Below are positions 14,766-22,855 of a DNA stretch of 64,000 bases, piece by piece. Source of the DNA: Pseudomonadota bacterium (GTDB lineage: Bacteria > Pseudomonadota > Gammaproteobacteria > UBA9214). Below the pieces are notes generated by a model, which was not told the origin of the DNA, searched no databases, and was given only the letters and a program-made list of their open reading frames with translations. The stretch spans positions 500,498 through 564,497 of the forward strand of contig JAWLAI010000003.1 of the NCBI GenBank assembly GCA_041395565.1. The letters are read 5' to 3'. A program made the position numbers and the translations under genes. How positions within the stretch are numbered: the stretch's first letter is position 1; the number at the start of each line of letters is the position of its first letter.

Positions 14766-17381
14766 ATGAAATTTCCGTTACCCGGTTCCAGCAAGCGCGC
14801 TCGGCCGGCCGCGAACAAGGCCAAGTCGGTGCCGGAAAAGTTGCATTCCGCCAGCCTGGCCCGGGTAAGAACCCAGCTGTTATTCGCCGGGATCATCCTG
14901 CTCACCGTCCTGGCCTATTTTCTGTTCCAGTTGACGGCGATCTACATCGTCGCCGCCAAGGAGCGCGAAACCACCACCACCACCGATCTGCTGGCTGCCA
15001 GGGTTGCCGCGATGGCGGATTACTACGGTGCCAGTGCCGCCCTGCTGGCCAAGGATCCGGAGATCGCTGACATCCTGATGGTCGGGACCGCGGCCGACCG
15101 CGCTGCGCGCGAGGAGTCGCTGCGCTACGTGTTTCCGACTGCGATCAACGTGCGCCTGCTGCCGCCGGGTATCACCATGGTCGACCCCAATGCCTCGCCG
15201 CCACTGAGCTATGCGGCACTGGCGCAGATGGCCAGCGCCGAGAAGAATGTCGAGCCGCCACCGGTCGAGGTGCATCTGTTCAACACCCCGCAGCAGCACG
15301 TGAACATCGTGCGCAAGGTCATGGATCCGGCCGGTACGGGCGTGGTCGGCCATATCATGCTGTCCCTGTCCAATGATGTGCTGCAGGGTATCCTCGACGA
15401 CCTGAAGGAATTGCATGGCTACATCGAGTTACGCCAGGACGGTGAGAAGGGCGAACCGGTGGTCGTGGCAGTGCGCGGCGCTGCGGGACTGAAATCAGGC
15501 GCGCCGGAACGCGTGGTCCCGATCGAGCACACCCGCTGGCAGATCGCCTGGTGGCCCGAGAGCGGCGCACTGGCCGCGCTCGCGGGAATCAGCATGTGGG
15601 TACTGGCGGCGCTGGGCGTCTGCGCGGCGCTGTTCGCCGCGCTGGTCTTCGTCCTGTTCCGGCGCCTGTTCCGGGCCCTGCGCCAGGACGAGGTCACCAT
15701 CGTCACCCTGATGAAGGACTTCCGCGATGGACGGCTGCGCCGCGAGGAGGGTGGCGGGCTTGCCGAGTTGCATCCAACCATCGAGTTCATGATCCAGCTC
15801 GCCGCCAGTGCCAGAGAGACCGGCGCGCAGCGCCGGGCCGCGCCGCGCGAGCGCGACCGCGAGACCGGCGGCACACAGGCAGCAGCGTCCGCAGCCGCCG
15901 CTGTTCCCGCGGACGCCGCGCCGGCCGCGGTCACTGATTTCACCACGGCGGTGCCGGCCGGCAGCCTAATCGTGGAAGAAACTACCCGGGACGTCGATGC
16001 GATCATGACCGGAATCGACCCGTCGATATTTCGTGCCTACGATATCCGTGGCATCGTGGACCAGACCCTGACCGAAGACGCCGTGCGCTTCATCGGCCAG
16101 GCGATCGGTAGCGAGGCGCTGCAGCGCGGCCGCAACGAGATCGTGGTCGCACGGGACGGGCGGCTGTCGGGTCCGCGACTGGTCGAGGCGCTGATCGAGG
16201 GCATCGTCGCGACGGGCTGCGACGTCAAGGACATCGGATGCGTACCGACGCCGGTGCTGTATTTCGCGACCTTCTACCTCGATACGCAGAGCGGTGTCAT
16301 GGTGACGGGCAGCCACAACCCGCCCGAATACAACGGCCTGAAGATCGTGATCGACGGCGAGACCCTGTCCGGCGAGGGTATCCAGGACCTGCGTGAGCGG
16401 ATCAAGGCCGGTAACTTCATCTCCGGCAACGGCAGCGTCGAAACCATCAACGTCATACCCGACTATATCGAACGCATCCGCAGCGATGTCACCCTGGCCC
16501 GCCCGCTGCGGGTGGTGATCGATTGCGGCAACGGTGTGGCGGGTGCCGTGGCGCCCGACCTGCTGCGCTCGCTGGGTTGCACGCTGACGGAACTGTACTG
16601 CGACGTGGACGGCAATTTCCCGAACCACCACCCCGATCCCAGCAAGACGGCCAATCTCACCGACCTGATCAACAAGGTGCGCACCGGACATGCCGATATC
16701 GGCCTGGCCTTCGATGGCGACGGCGACCGCCTCGGCGTAGTTGCGGCCGACGGCACCATCATCTGGCCGGACCGGGTACTCATGCTGTATGCAATGGATA
16801 TCCTGGAGCGCAATCCGGGCGGTATGATCATCTACGACGTGAAATGTACCCGCTATCTCGACCGGATCATCCGCGAGCATGGCGGCGAACCGTTGATGTG
16901 GAAGACCGGTCATTCCTTCATCAAGGCCAAGATTCGTGACACCGGGGCGCTGCTGGCCGGCGAGATGAGCGGGCACATCTTCATCAAGGAGCGCTGGTAC
17001 GGATTCGACGACGGACTCTATGCCGCGGCCAGGCTGTTGGAGATCATCGCCAAGGATACCCGCAACAGCACCGAGATCTTCGCCGAGCTGCCGGACAGCG
17101 TGAATACGCCGGAGCTCAACGTGCACATGCGCGAGGGCGAGCCGCCGAAATTCATGCGGCGCCTGCTCGAGACCGCGCATTTCGAGGGCGCCACGGTGTC
17201 GACCATCGACGGCCTGCGCGTCGACTTCGAGGATGGCTGGGGACTGGTGCGTGCCTCGAATACCACGCCGGTTCTGGTGCTGCGCTTCGAGGCCGACACC
17301 GATAACGCCCTGCAGCGGATCATGGATGAATTCCGGCGCGCCATGCTGCAGGTGCGGGGCGACCTGGCACTGCCGTTCTAG
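14766..17381 (+). CDS. algC: Phosphomannomutase/phosphoglucomutase, long membrane-anchored form
   Basis: An 871-residue protein of which only the last 460 or so residues are the enzyme. The mutase part has the phosphoserine loop VTGSHNPP (Ser516), the metal loop DGDGDR (from Asp650) and the sugar-binding GEMSGHIF. It supplies mannose-1-phosphate and glucose-1-phosphate for alginate, LPS and other glycans. The extension carries two membrane helices (about 40-62 and 272-298) around a roughly 210-residue extracytoplasmic domain, then a low-complexity Ala/Arg linker. A GAAGGA ribosome site precedes the ATG. Similar long forms occur at this locus in Pseudomonas. Confidence 0.95.
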   Translation: MKFPLPGSSKRARPAANKAKSVPEKLHSASLARVRTQLLFAGIILLTVLAYFLFQLTAIYIVAAKERETTTTTDLLAARVAAMADYYGASAALLAKDPEIADILMVGTAADRAAREESLRYVFPTAINVRLLPPGITMVDPNASPPLSYAALAQMASAEKNVEPPPVEVHLFNTPQQHVNIVRKVMDPAGTGVVGHIMLSLSNDVLQGILDDLKELHGYIELRQDGEKGEPVVVAVRGAAGLKSGAPERVVPIEHTRWQIAWWPESGALAALAGISMWVLAALGVCAALFAALVFVLFRRLFRALRQDEVTIVTLMKDFRDGRLRREEGGGLAELHPTIEFMIQLAASARETGAQRRAAPRERDRETGGTQAAASAAAAVPADAAPAAVTDFTTAVPAGSLIVEETTRDVDAIMTGIDPSIFRAYDIRGIVDQTLTEDAVRFIGQAIGSEALQRGRNEIVVARDGRLSGPRLVEALIEGIVATGCDVKDIGCVPTPVLYFATFYLDTQSGVMVTGSHNPPEYNGLKIVIDGETLSGEGIQDLRERIKAGNFISGNGSVETINVIPDYIERIRSDVTLARPLRVVIDCGNGVAGAVAPDLLRSLGCTLTELYCDVDGNFPNHHPDPSKTANLTDLINKVRTGHADIGLAFDGDGDRLGVVAADGTIIWPDRVLMLYAMDILERNPGGMIIYDVKCTRYLDRIIREHGGEPLMWKTGHSFIKAKIRDTGALLAGEMSGHIFIKERWYGFDDGLYAAARLLEIIAKDTRNSTEIFAELPDSVNTPELNVHMREGEPPKFMRRLLETAHFEGATVSTIDGLRVDFEDGWGLVRASNTTPVLVLRFEADTDNALQRIMDEFRRAMLQVRGDLALPF

Positions 17382-17473
17382 CAGCGGTAACGCGTCCGTG
17401 CGGCACTTGTGAGCCGGTGGCGCACACGCGTACACTTCGTACACGAATCGTTACCGCACAGGTTGGCCGCAGC

Positions 17474-18367
17474 ATGTCCCTGACTCCCGCATCCGCCCAG
17501 AACGTCGCCCATGTTCTCACCGAGGCGCTGCCCTATATCCGCCGCTTCCGCGGCAAGACCGTGGTCATCAAGTACGGCGGTAACGCCATGGTCGACGAGG
17601 ATCTCAAAAGCGGTTTTGCCCGCGACGTGGTGCTGATGAAGCTGGTGGGCATCAATCCGGTCGTGGTGCACGGCGGCGGCCCCCAGATAGGCCGTCTACT
17701 GGAGCGGCTGGGCAAGGAGAGCCGTTTCGTCGACGGCATGCGCGTGACCGACAGCGAAACCATGGACGTAGTGGAGATGGTGCTGGGCGGCCTGGTCAAC
17801 AAGGAGATCGTCAACCTGATCACGCGTCACGGCGGGCACGCGGTCGGCCTGACCGGCAAGGACGGGGATCTGATCCGCGCGCGCAAGCTGACGATCCGGC
17901 GCCATACCCCGGAACTGGATGCGCCGGAGATCATCGATATCGGCCACGTCGGCGAAGTGCAAAGCATCGACACCAGTGTGGTCGACATGCTGATCGGCGG
18001 CGATTTCATACCGGTGATCGCACCGATCGGGGTGGGCGAGGACGGGCACTCCTACAATATCAATGCCGATCTGGTCGCGGGTCACATGGCCGAGGTGCTC
18101 AAGGCCGAGAAGCTGATCCTGCTGACCAACACCCCCGGGCTGCTGAACAAGCAAGGCGAGTTGCTGACCGGCCTCAAGCTCGCGGACGTGCGGCGGCTGA
18201 TCGATGACGGCACGGTGTCCGGCGGCATGCTGCCGAAAATCGGTTGTGTCATGTCGGCGCTCGGCAGCGGGGTGCGTGCGGCACATATCATCGATGGCCG
18301 GGTGGCGCATGCAGTGCTGGTGGAACTGTTCACCGACGAGGGTGTGGGGACGCTGATTTCGTCCTGA
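17474..18367 (+). CDS. argB: Acetylglutamate kinase
   Basis: A 297-residue amino-acid kinase, second step of arginine synthesis (N-acetylglutamate to its 5-phosphate). It has KTVVIKYGGNAM at the N-terminus, VVVHGGGPQIG, an NADLVAGHMA-type nucleotide region and GGMLPKIGC. The frame is open further upstream, but the ATG at 17474 (MSLTPASAQNVAHVL) gives the standard N-terminus. It follows algC as in Pseudomonas. Confidence 0.97.
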   Translation: MSLTPASAQNVAHVLTEALPYIRRFRGKTVVIKYGGNAMVDEDLKSGFARDVVLMKLVGINPVVVHGGGPQIGRLLERLGKESRFVDGMRVTDSETMDVVEMVLGGLVNKEIVNLITRHGGHAVGLTGKDGDLIRARKLTIRRHTPELDAPEIIDIGHVGEVQSIDTSVVDMLIGGDFIPVIAPIGVGEDGHSYNINADLVAGHMAEVLKAEKLILLTNTPGLLNKQGELLTGLKLADVRRLIDDGTVSGGMLPKIGCVMSALGSGVRAAHIIDGRVAHAVLVELFTDEGVGTLISS

Positions 18368-18374
18368 TGCCGCG

Positions 18375-19415
18375 CTAGCGGTTGATGCTCGACATCAGGT
18401 AGCGGAAACGCTCGATGTCATCGTTGTATCTGGTTTCCGCCTCGAGCTTTTCGTGCCGCTTTGCCTGCAGCTTGGCTTCGCTGATGGAAATCTCCGACAT
18501 CACGTCCTTCATCTGGTTGACCAGGTCGTTCGGCAGCACCTCGCCGCGACGCTCGTACTCGTCCGCGTTGTCGGACAGCTCTTCCAGGCGTCGCTGCAGG
18601 CCGTCGATATCGTAATAGCCCTGCTTGATCTCCCGGTCCATCACCTCGAGCTCCTCGTTGCGGGCGAACACCAGATCATCCTCGCTGCTGAATGTGCCCA
18701 GCAGCGTCCGGTCGTGCCGGTCCAGCTTGAGTTCCGGATTGTCCATGGCAAGGTCCAGGGCCGAGCGACGCTTGTCCGGTTTGGGCGAGACGCCGGCGGA
18801 GGTCAATTCCTCGTAGCGCTTCATATCGAAGGCGAACTGCTGTTTGATCTCCTCGATCTCGGCCTGCTTGTCGAGCGAGAATTCCTTGTTGTGGTTGATC
18901 TGGTCGCGCAGGTTCTTGATCTGGTGCTGCAGCGTGAACGGCAGCTCCTTGCCGCTGCGCTCGTAGCTGGCGGCCTCCTCGGTCAGCGCCAGCAGGCGTT
19001 CCTGCATGGCGCGGATACGGCTGTGCGTGAGCTGCACCAGGCCCTGCACCATTGAGATCTTGTCCTGCTGCGCCTTCAGCATGTCTTCCTTGCTGGCGTA
19101 GGTGGCGAGCAGGCTGCGATCGTGAATGGCGCGCTTCTCGGCGCGTTCCTTCTGCTTTGCCTCGAGTTCGGCGAGCCGTTCGGCCTCGGCTTTCTCTTCC
19201 GGCGTCAACGGGGCCTTGTAGACCTTCAGCACCCGGCCCTGCTCGTTGAGCTCCTTGCGTTCGGAGTATGCCGCCTCGGGCGGGAGCCGGTTGCTGTACT
19301 GGATATTGCCGTCGGCATCGACCCATTTGTAGGCGCGTTCGGCATGCACGGCGCCCGCAGCCAGCAGCACAGGCATGGCCAGCAGGCAGCGCAGTGTACG
19401 GGTGATGTTCATCAT
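18375..19415 (-). CDS. DUF4124 domain-containing exported coiled-coil protein
   Basis: A 346-residue protein. The signal peptide (MMNITRTLRCLLAMPVLLAA, cleavage near AVHA-E) is followed by a DUF4124 motif (AYKWVDADGNIQYSNRLPP), typical of small periplasmic proteins. The rest is highly charged and helical (EEKAEAERLAELEAKQKERA), predicted long coiled coil, with two related halves containing LLxTFSSEDDL/LLATYASKEDM and RGEVLPNDL/SGKELPFTL. This internal duplication is visible by eye. The start is one of two adjacent ATGs (19415, 19412). Function unknown. Its stop lies eight bases from that of convergent argB. Confidence 0.8.
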   Translation of the reverse strand: MMNITRTLRCLLAMPVLLAAGAVHAERAYKWVDADGNIQYSNRLPPEAAYSERKELNEQGRVLKVYKAPLTPEEKAEAERLAELEAKQKERAEKRAIHDRSLLATYASKEDMLKAQQDKISMVQGLVQLTHSRIRAMQERLLALTEEAASYERSGKELPFTLQHQIKNLRDQINHNKEFSLDKQAEIEEIKQQFAFDMKRYEELTSAGVSPKPDKRRSALDLAMDNPELKLDRHDRTLLGTFSSEDDLVFARNEELEVMDREIKQGYYDIDGLQRRLEELSDNADEYERRGEVLPNDLVNQMKDVMSEISISEAKLQAKRHEKLEAETRYNDDIERFRYLMSSINR

Positions 19416-19507
19416 TGCCGGATCAGTCTGTCGCTCTTGTTGCGCATGCGGTTTTCTGCAACTCTGCTGGCTGGAAAATATACCGTAATCAGGAAGCGGG
19501 GAAAAAT

Positions 19508-20263
19508 GTGAGCCTTGCCGAACAACTCCTGCTTTTCCTGCTATCCCTGCTGGCCAACGCCTTCTCGGCATTCTCGGGTGGTGGTGCCGGACTCATACAG
19601 CTACCCGTCCTCATCTTCCTCGGACTGCCGTTCGCAATTGCGCTTGCCACGCACAAGGTCGCCAGCGTTGCCTTGGGTATCGGCGCTACAATCAGGCACT
19701 TGAGAGAAGGGGCGCTGGAGCGTCGTCTGGCGACGACAATCCTGCTTGCCGGCTTGCCCGGCGTCGTTCTCGGTGCCAACGTCATCCTCGGCGTCGACGG
19801 GCGTCACGCCGAGGTGGCGCTGGGTCTGCTGACGGCAGGTCTCGGCATCTATTCCTGGCTGCACCCGCAACTGGGCCAGAACGTTATCCCGGTCAACCAC
19901 GGCCGCCGCGGGCGCTTGTGGGGTGGCCTGGTCCTGTTTGCCATCGGTGCACTGAACGGGTCGCTGACCTCTGGCACCGGCCTGTTCGTCACGCTGTGGC
20001 TGGTCCGTTGGTTCGGGCTCGACTACCGCCGGGCCATTGCCTATACCCTGATCCTGGTCGGCGTGTTCTGGAACGGGACCGGCGCACTGACCCTCGGCAT
20101 CCTCGGCGATATTCGCTGGAGCTGGTTGCCCGCGCTGCTGCTGGGTTCGCTGCTGGGTGGTTATCTCGGCGCACACCTCGCGATCCGTTCCAGCAATCGC
20201 TGGATCAAGCGCGCCTTCGAGCTGGTGACCTTGCTGGTGGGGATCAAACTTATCGTCGGGTAG
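19508..20263 (+). CDS. TSUP family transporter (sulfite exporter TauE/SafE-type)
   Basis: A 251-residue membrane protein with about eight hydrophobic helices and the family's two repeated halves; NAFSAFSGGGAGLIQLPVLI at the N-terminus is the TauE/SafE signature. Members export sulfite, sulfoacetate or other organosulfur anions; the substrate here is unknown. The GTG at 19508 is chosen because an AGGAAGCGGGG ribosome site lies just upstream and the helix begins there; the frame is open earlier without hydrophobic sequence. It is divergent from the DUF4124 gene. Confidence 0.85.
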   Translation: MSLAEQLLLFLLSLLANAFSAFSGGGAGLIQLPVLIFLGLPFAIALATHKVASVALGIGATIRHLREGALERRLATTILLAGLPGVVLGANVILGVDGRHAEVALGLLTAGLGIYSWLHPQLGQNVIPVNHGRRGRLWGGLVLFAIGALNGSLTSGTGLFVTLWLVRWFGLDYRRAIAYTLILVGVFWNGTGALTLGILGDIRWSWLPALLLGSLLGGYLGAHLAIRSSNRWIKRAFELVTLLVGIKLIVG

Positions 20264-20270
20264 CAGGCTC

Positions 20271-20302
20271 GCGCCAAGACGCAAAGGCGCCAAGAAAATC
20301 TG
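20271..20302. repeat. Degenerate dispersed repeat (GCGCCAAGACGCAAAG type)
   Basis: Between the convergent TSUP and pyrE genes lies GCGCCAAGACGCAAAGGCGC followed by CAAGAAAATCTG. A very similar segment lies on the opposite strand at 55485-55513 (GCAAAGGCGCCAGGAAAACCTG when reversed); weaker relatives are at 55297-55325 and 9461-9515. Short repeats of this composition are common between bacterial genes; no function is known. Confidence 0.5.
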
Positions 20303-20328
20303 AAAACGTTTCGCGCAGAGACTGCGTT

Positions 20329-20970
20329 TCAAACCCCGTATTCCGCCCGGTAGGCCTCGATGCGGGCGATGTCCACGTCATGGCCCGGCTGGGTCGCGAG
20401 GTATTCGAGCAAGTGCTCGAGGCGCACGATGCTGACCACCGGTACGCCCAGTGTATCCTCGACTTCCTGGATTGCCGAGCGCTCCCCGCGGCCGCGCTCC
20501 TGGCGATCGAGCGCGATGACGACACCGGCCAGCGTGGCGCCGGCACCCCGGATAATGTCGACCGACTCGCGGATGGCCGTACCGGCCGTGATGACGTCGT
20601 CGATGACCAGCACCCGCCCGGCGAGGGCCGCGCCCACCAGGTTGCCGCCCTCGCCGTGATCCTTGGATTCCTTGCGGTTGAAACACCAGGGCACGTCGCG
20701 CCCGTGCCGGTCGGCCAGCGCGATACTGGCGGCCGCGGCCAATGGAATGCCCTTGTAGGCCGGTCCGAACAGCACGTCGAAGTCGATGGCGCTGTCGACG
20801 ATAGCCTGTGCATAACAACGTCCGAGCCGGGCCAGGTGCGCGCCGGTGTTGAACAGGCCGGCATTGAAGAAATAGGGGCTGACGCGGCCGGATTTCAGGG
20901 TGAACTCGCCGAAGCGAAGCACCCCGGCGCGGATGGCGAAATCGATGAATTCGTGCTGGTAGCCTTTCAT
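20329..20970 (-). CDS. pyrE: Orotate phosphoribosyltransferase
   Basis: A 213-residue type I phosphoribosyltransferase forming orotidine 5'-phosphate in pyrimidine synthesis. It has FTLKSGRVSPYFFNAG at the N-terminus, GPAYKGIPLA, the mobile loop FNRKESKDHGEGGN and the PRPP loop VLVIDDVITAGTAI. The length is normal. It is divergent from the ExoIII-type gene, with about 68 bases between the starts, the same neighbourhood as pyrE-crc in Pseudomonas. Confidence 0.98.
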   Translation of the reverse strand: MKGYQHEFIDFAIRAGVLRFGEFTLKSGRVSPYFFNAGLFNTGAHLARLGRCYAQAIVDSAIDFDVLFGPAYKGIPLAAAASIALADRHGRDVPWCFNRKESKDHGEGGNLVGAALAGRVLVIDDVITAGTAIRESVDIIRGAGATLAGVVIALDRQERGRGERSAIQEVEDTLGVPVVSIVRLEHLLEYLATQPGHDVDIARIEAYRAEYGV

Positions 20971-21038
20971 GGTGAACAGGGTCGTTATGACTGTGGAAGG
21001 CCGTTATCATACACACCCACAGCCACGGGTGGGGCCGC

Positions 21039-21812
21039 ATGCGCATCATAACAGTCAACGTCAACGGTATCCGCTCGGCGGCGCGCAAGGGGTTTTTCCC
21101 GTGGCTGGTGCGCCAGCAGGCGGATGTGGTCTGTTTGCAGGAAACCAAGGCCCAGGTCGGGCAACTCGCCGATCCGGTGTTCCGGCCGCGCGGCTGGCAT
21201 GTCCATTTCCATGACGCCGAGAAAAAGGGCTACAGTGGGGTGGCGATCTATAGTCGGCGCCGCCCGGACCGCGTGATCGCCGGGCTGGGCTGGCCGGACG
21301 TAGATGCCGAGGGGCGCTACCTCGAGGCGCGCTTCGGATCACTCAGCGTCGTGTCGCTCTACCTGCCGTCCGGCTCCTCGAGCGAGGAGCGCCAGCAGGT
21401 GAAATTCGCCTTCCTGGAGCGATTCATGCCCTGGCTGCGCGAGGTCAAGCGCAAGCGTCGTGAGTATATCCTGTGCGGCGACTGGAATATCGCACATCGC
21501 GAGATCGACCTGAAAAACTGGCGCGGCAACCAGAAGAACTCCGGTTTTCTGCCCGAGGAACGCGCCTGGATGGACGAACTGTTCGGACCGGCCGGTTTCG
21601 TCGACGCCTTCCGTGCCGTCAACCAGGCAGCGGAGCAGTTTACCTGGTGGTCAAACCGTGGCCAGGCATGGGCAAAGAACGTCGGCTGGCGCATCGATTA
21701 CCAGATCACCACGCCGGGTATCGGCGCGGCGGTGCGGGGCGCGAGGATCTACAAGGACAAGCGCTTCTCCGATCATGCGCCGCTGATCATGGATTACGAC
21801 TATGAGTTGTGA
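21039..21812 (+). CDS. xthA: Exodeoxyribonuclease III (AP endonuclease family), Crc-locus homologue
   Basis: A 257-residue member of the ExoIII/APE1 family, acting on abasic sites and 3' ends. Catalytic residues are present: Asn7, Glu35 in LQETK, Asp148 and Asn150 in CGDWNIAH, and the Asp245-His246 pair in FSDHAPLI. The protein occupies the place next to pyrE held by crc in Pseudomonas and resembles Crc along its length (for example the KRRREYI segment), but as known Crc lacks these residues, this one should be a working nuclease rather than a catabolite-repression factor. Confidence 0.9.
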   Translation: MRIITVNVNGIRSAARKGFFPWLVRQQADVVCLQETKAQVGQLADPVFRPRGWHVHFHDAEKKGYSGVAIYSRRRPDRVIAGLGWPDVDAEGRYLEARFGSLSVVSLYLPSGSSSEERQQVKFAFLERFMPWLREVKRKRREYILCGDWNIAHREIDLKNWRGNQKNSGFLPEERAWMDELFGPAGFVDAFRAVNQAAEQFTWWSNRGQAWAKNVGWRIDYQITTPGIGAAVRGARIYKDKRFSDHAPLIMDYDYEL

Positions 21813-22106
21813 CTTCCGGCGCCGTGCGCTGCACCGACGCAAAGTCGCCACGCATGCTGCCGGCCGGCCGCAGGCACAGATGCGGCGTGCACAAAGCCTG
21901 GCAGAATTCTCTGTCGCTGGAACTCATTGCCAGGATGCGGACCGCAGCTGTTGAGCGCAGATTCTCGCTTCCCGGCAGCGCCTAACAAGCAGGCCAATTA
22001 CCCGCCTGCAGAGCGGTCCTCGCTGCAACGCAGTATTCATCCCGGTGCGCCTAGGCGTGATCTGAAGTTGATTTGCGCGGCGGCCTGGCGAGCGCGCCGC
22101 GCCGGT

Positions 22107-22352
22107 CTATCTGGAAGAGGGCAGATCCTGGTCGATCTGTACCAGCCCGCTGAACATCAGCAGGCGGTCCTCGAACGTGGTGTTTTCGAGGCGTCGGTCG
22201 GACAGCCGCCGCCGCTCGGCGATGACCAGTGCACCGCAGCTGTCCTTAAGCGGGAAGTCACTGGCCAGCCCCCAACGGCGCTGCCCCAGATTCCTGCGTT
22301 CCGGGATGCTTCGTCTCATGATTTCAAGCGTAGTCGATAATTCGGACTTCAT
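22107..22352 (-). CDS. Small hypothetical charged protein (81 aa)
   Basis: An 81-residue basic protein starting MKSELSTTLEIMRRSIPERR. Its core has two Arg-rich turns (ERRNLGQRR and ERRRLSDRRLENTTFEDRLL) like short soluble proteins of unknown function in Gammaproteobacteria. The frame is open 14 codons upstream to 22394; the ATG at 22352 is favoured by its sequence but without a strong ribosome site. About 290 bases without a gene separate it from the nuclease stop. No function assigned. Confidence 0.5.
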   Translation of the reverse strand: MKSELSTTLEIMRRSIPERRNLGQRRWGLASDFPLKDSCGALVIAERRRLSDRRLENTTFEDRLLMFSGLVQIDQDLPSSR

Positions 22353-22855
22353 GGCGGTATAACCCTGCTTTTCTTGCCGGTTATAGAGCGCCACATTTTC
22401 CCCGCGAGCGCACGCAATGCAATAGACCGGGTGGCTAATACTTCTGTACTAACCGCTGTGTACCGGTTGCCGGTCCATGCGGATCAGCAGCGGCAGGATG
22501 ACGGTCAATCCCGGCAGGTGGGCGGAGAGGAGGTCGGTCCGATGCGGATACTGTCGACCGCGGCGCCGGAACAACCGCCTTGTACTCGGCGGGCAGGGGT
22601 GGCAGCGGCGGGAACATCGCAAGCAGGGTCGCGGTTGTCCTGTGCGCCAGGTTCGAGCGCCGGTTGCTGCGGCCGGTATCACGCATACCCCCGACAGATT
22701 ATCGGCGCTGGTGGCGGCCAGCGTGGCGCAGTCCGAGTCACTGTAGCAGCCGGACCAAAAGGCGCTTGCCGCGGACGACCGGGATGCTGCCGCACCGCAG
22801 CGGGATCGGCGCCGGCTGGCGCACCGTCGGCGCGGCAACGTCGATACGGGGCACG
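22353..22855. other. Intergenic region (about 500 bp) without convincing gene
   Basis: This lies downstream of leftward ampG. Frames crossing it are Arg/Pro-rich and stop often. Minus-strand snatches such as PRIDVAAPTVRQPAP just past the ampG stop (read in another frame) and CYSDSDCATLAATSADNLSG look somewhat protein-like but are in different frames. The region could hold a decayed gene; nothing is firmly supported. Confidence 0.3.

Noticed and set aside
15966..17444. Minus-strand open frame (492 codons) opposite algC
   Set aside because: It mirrors the phosphomannomutase domain, which has all active-site loops on the plus strand.
21039..21812. Catabolite repression protein Crc
   Set aside because: Synteny suggests it, but all ExoIII catalytic residues are present, so an enzyme is more likely.
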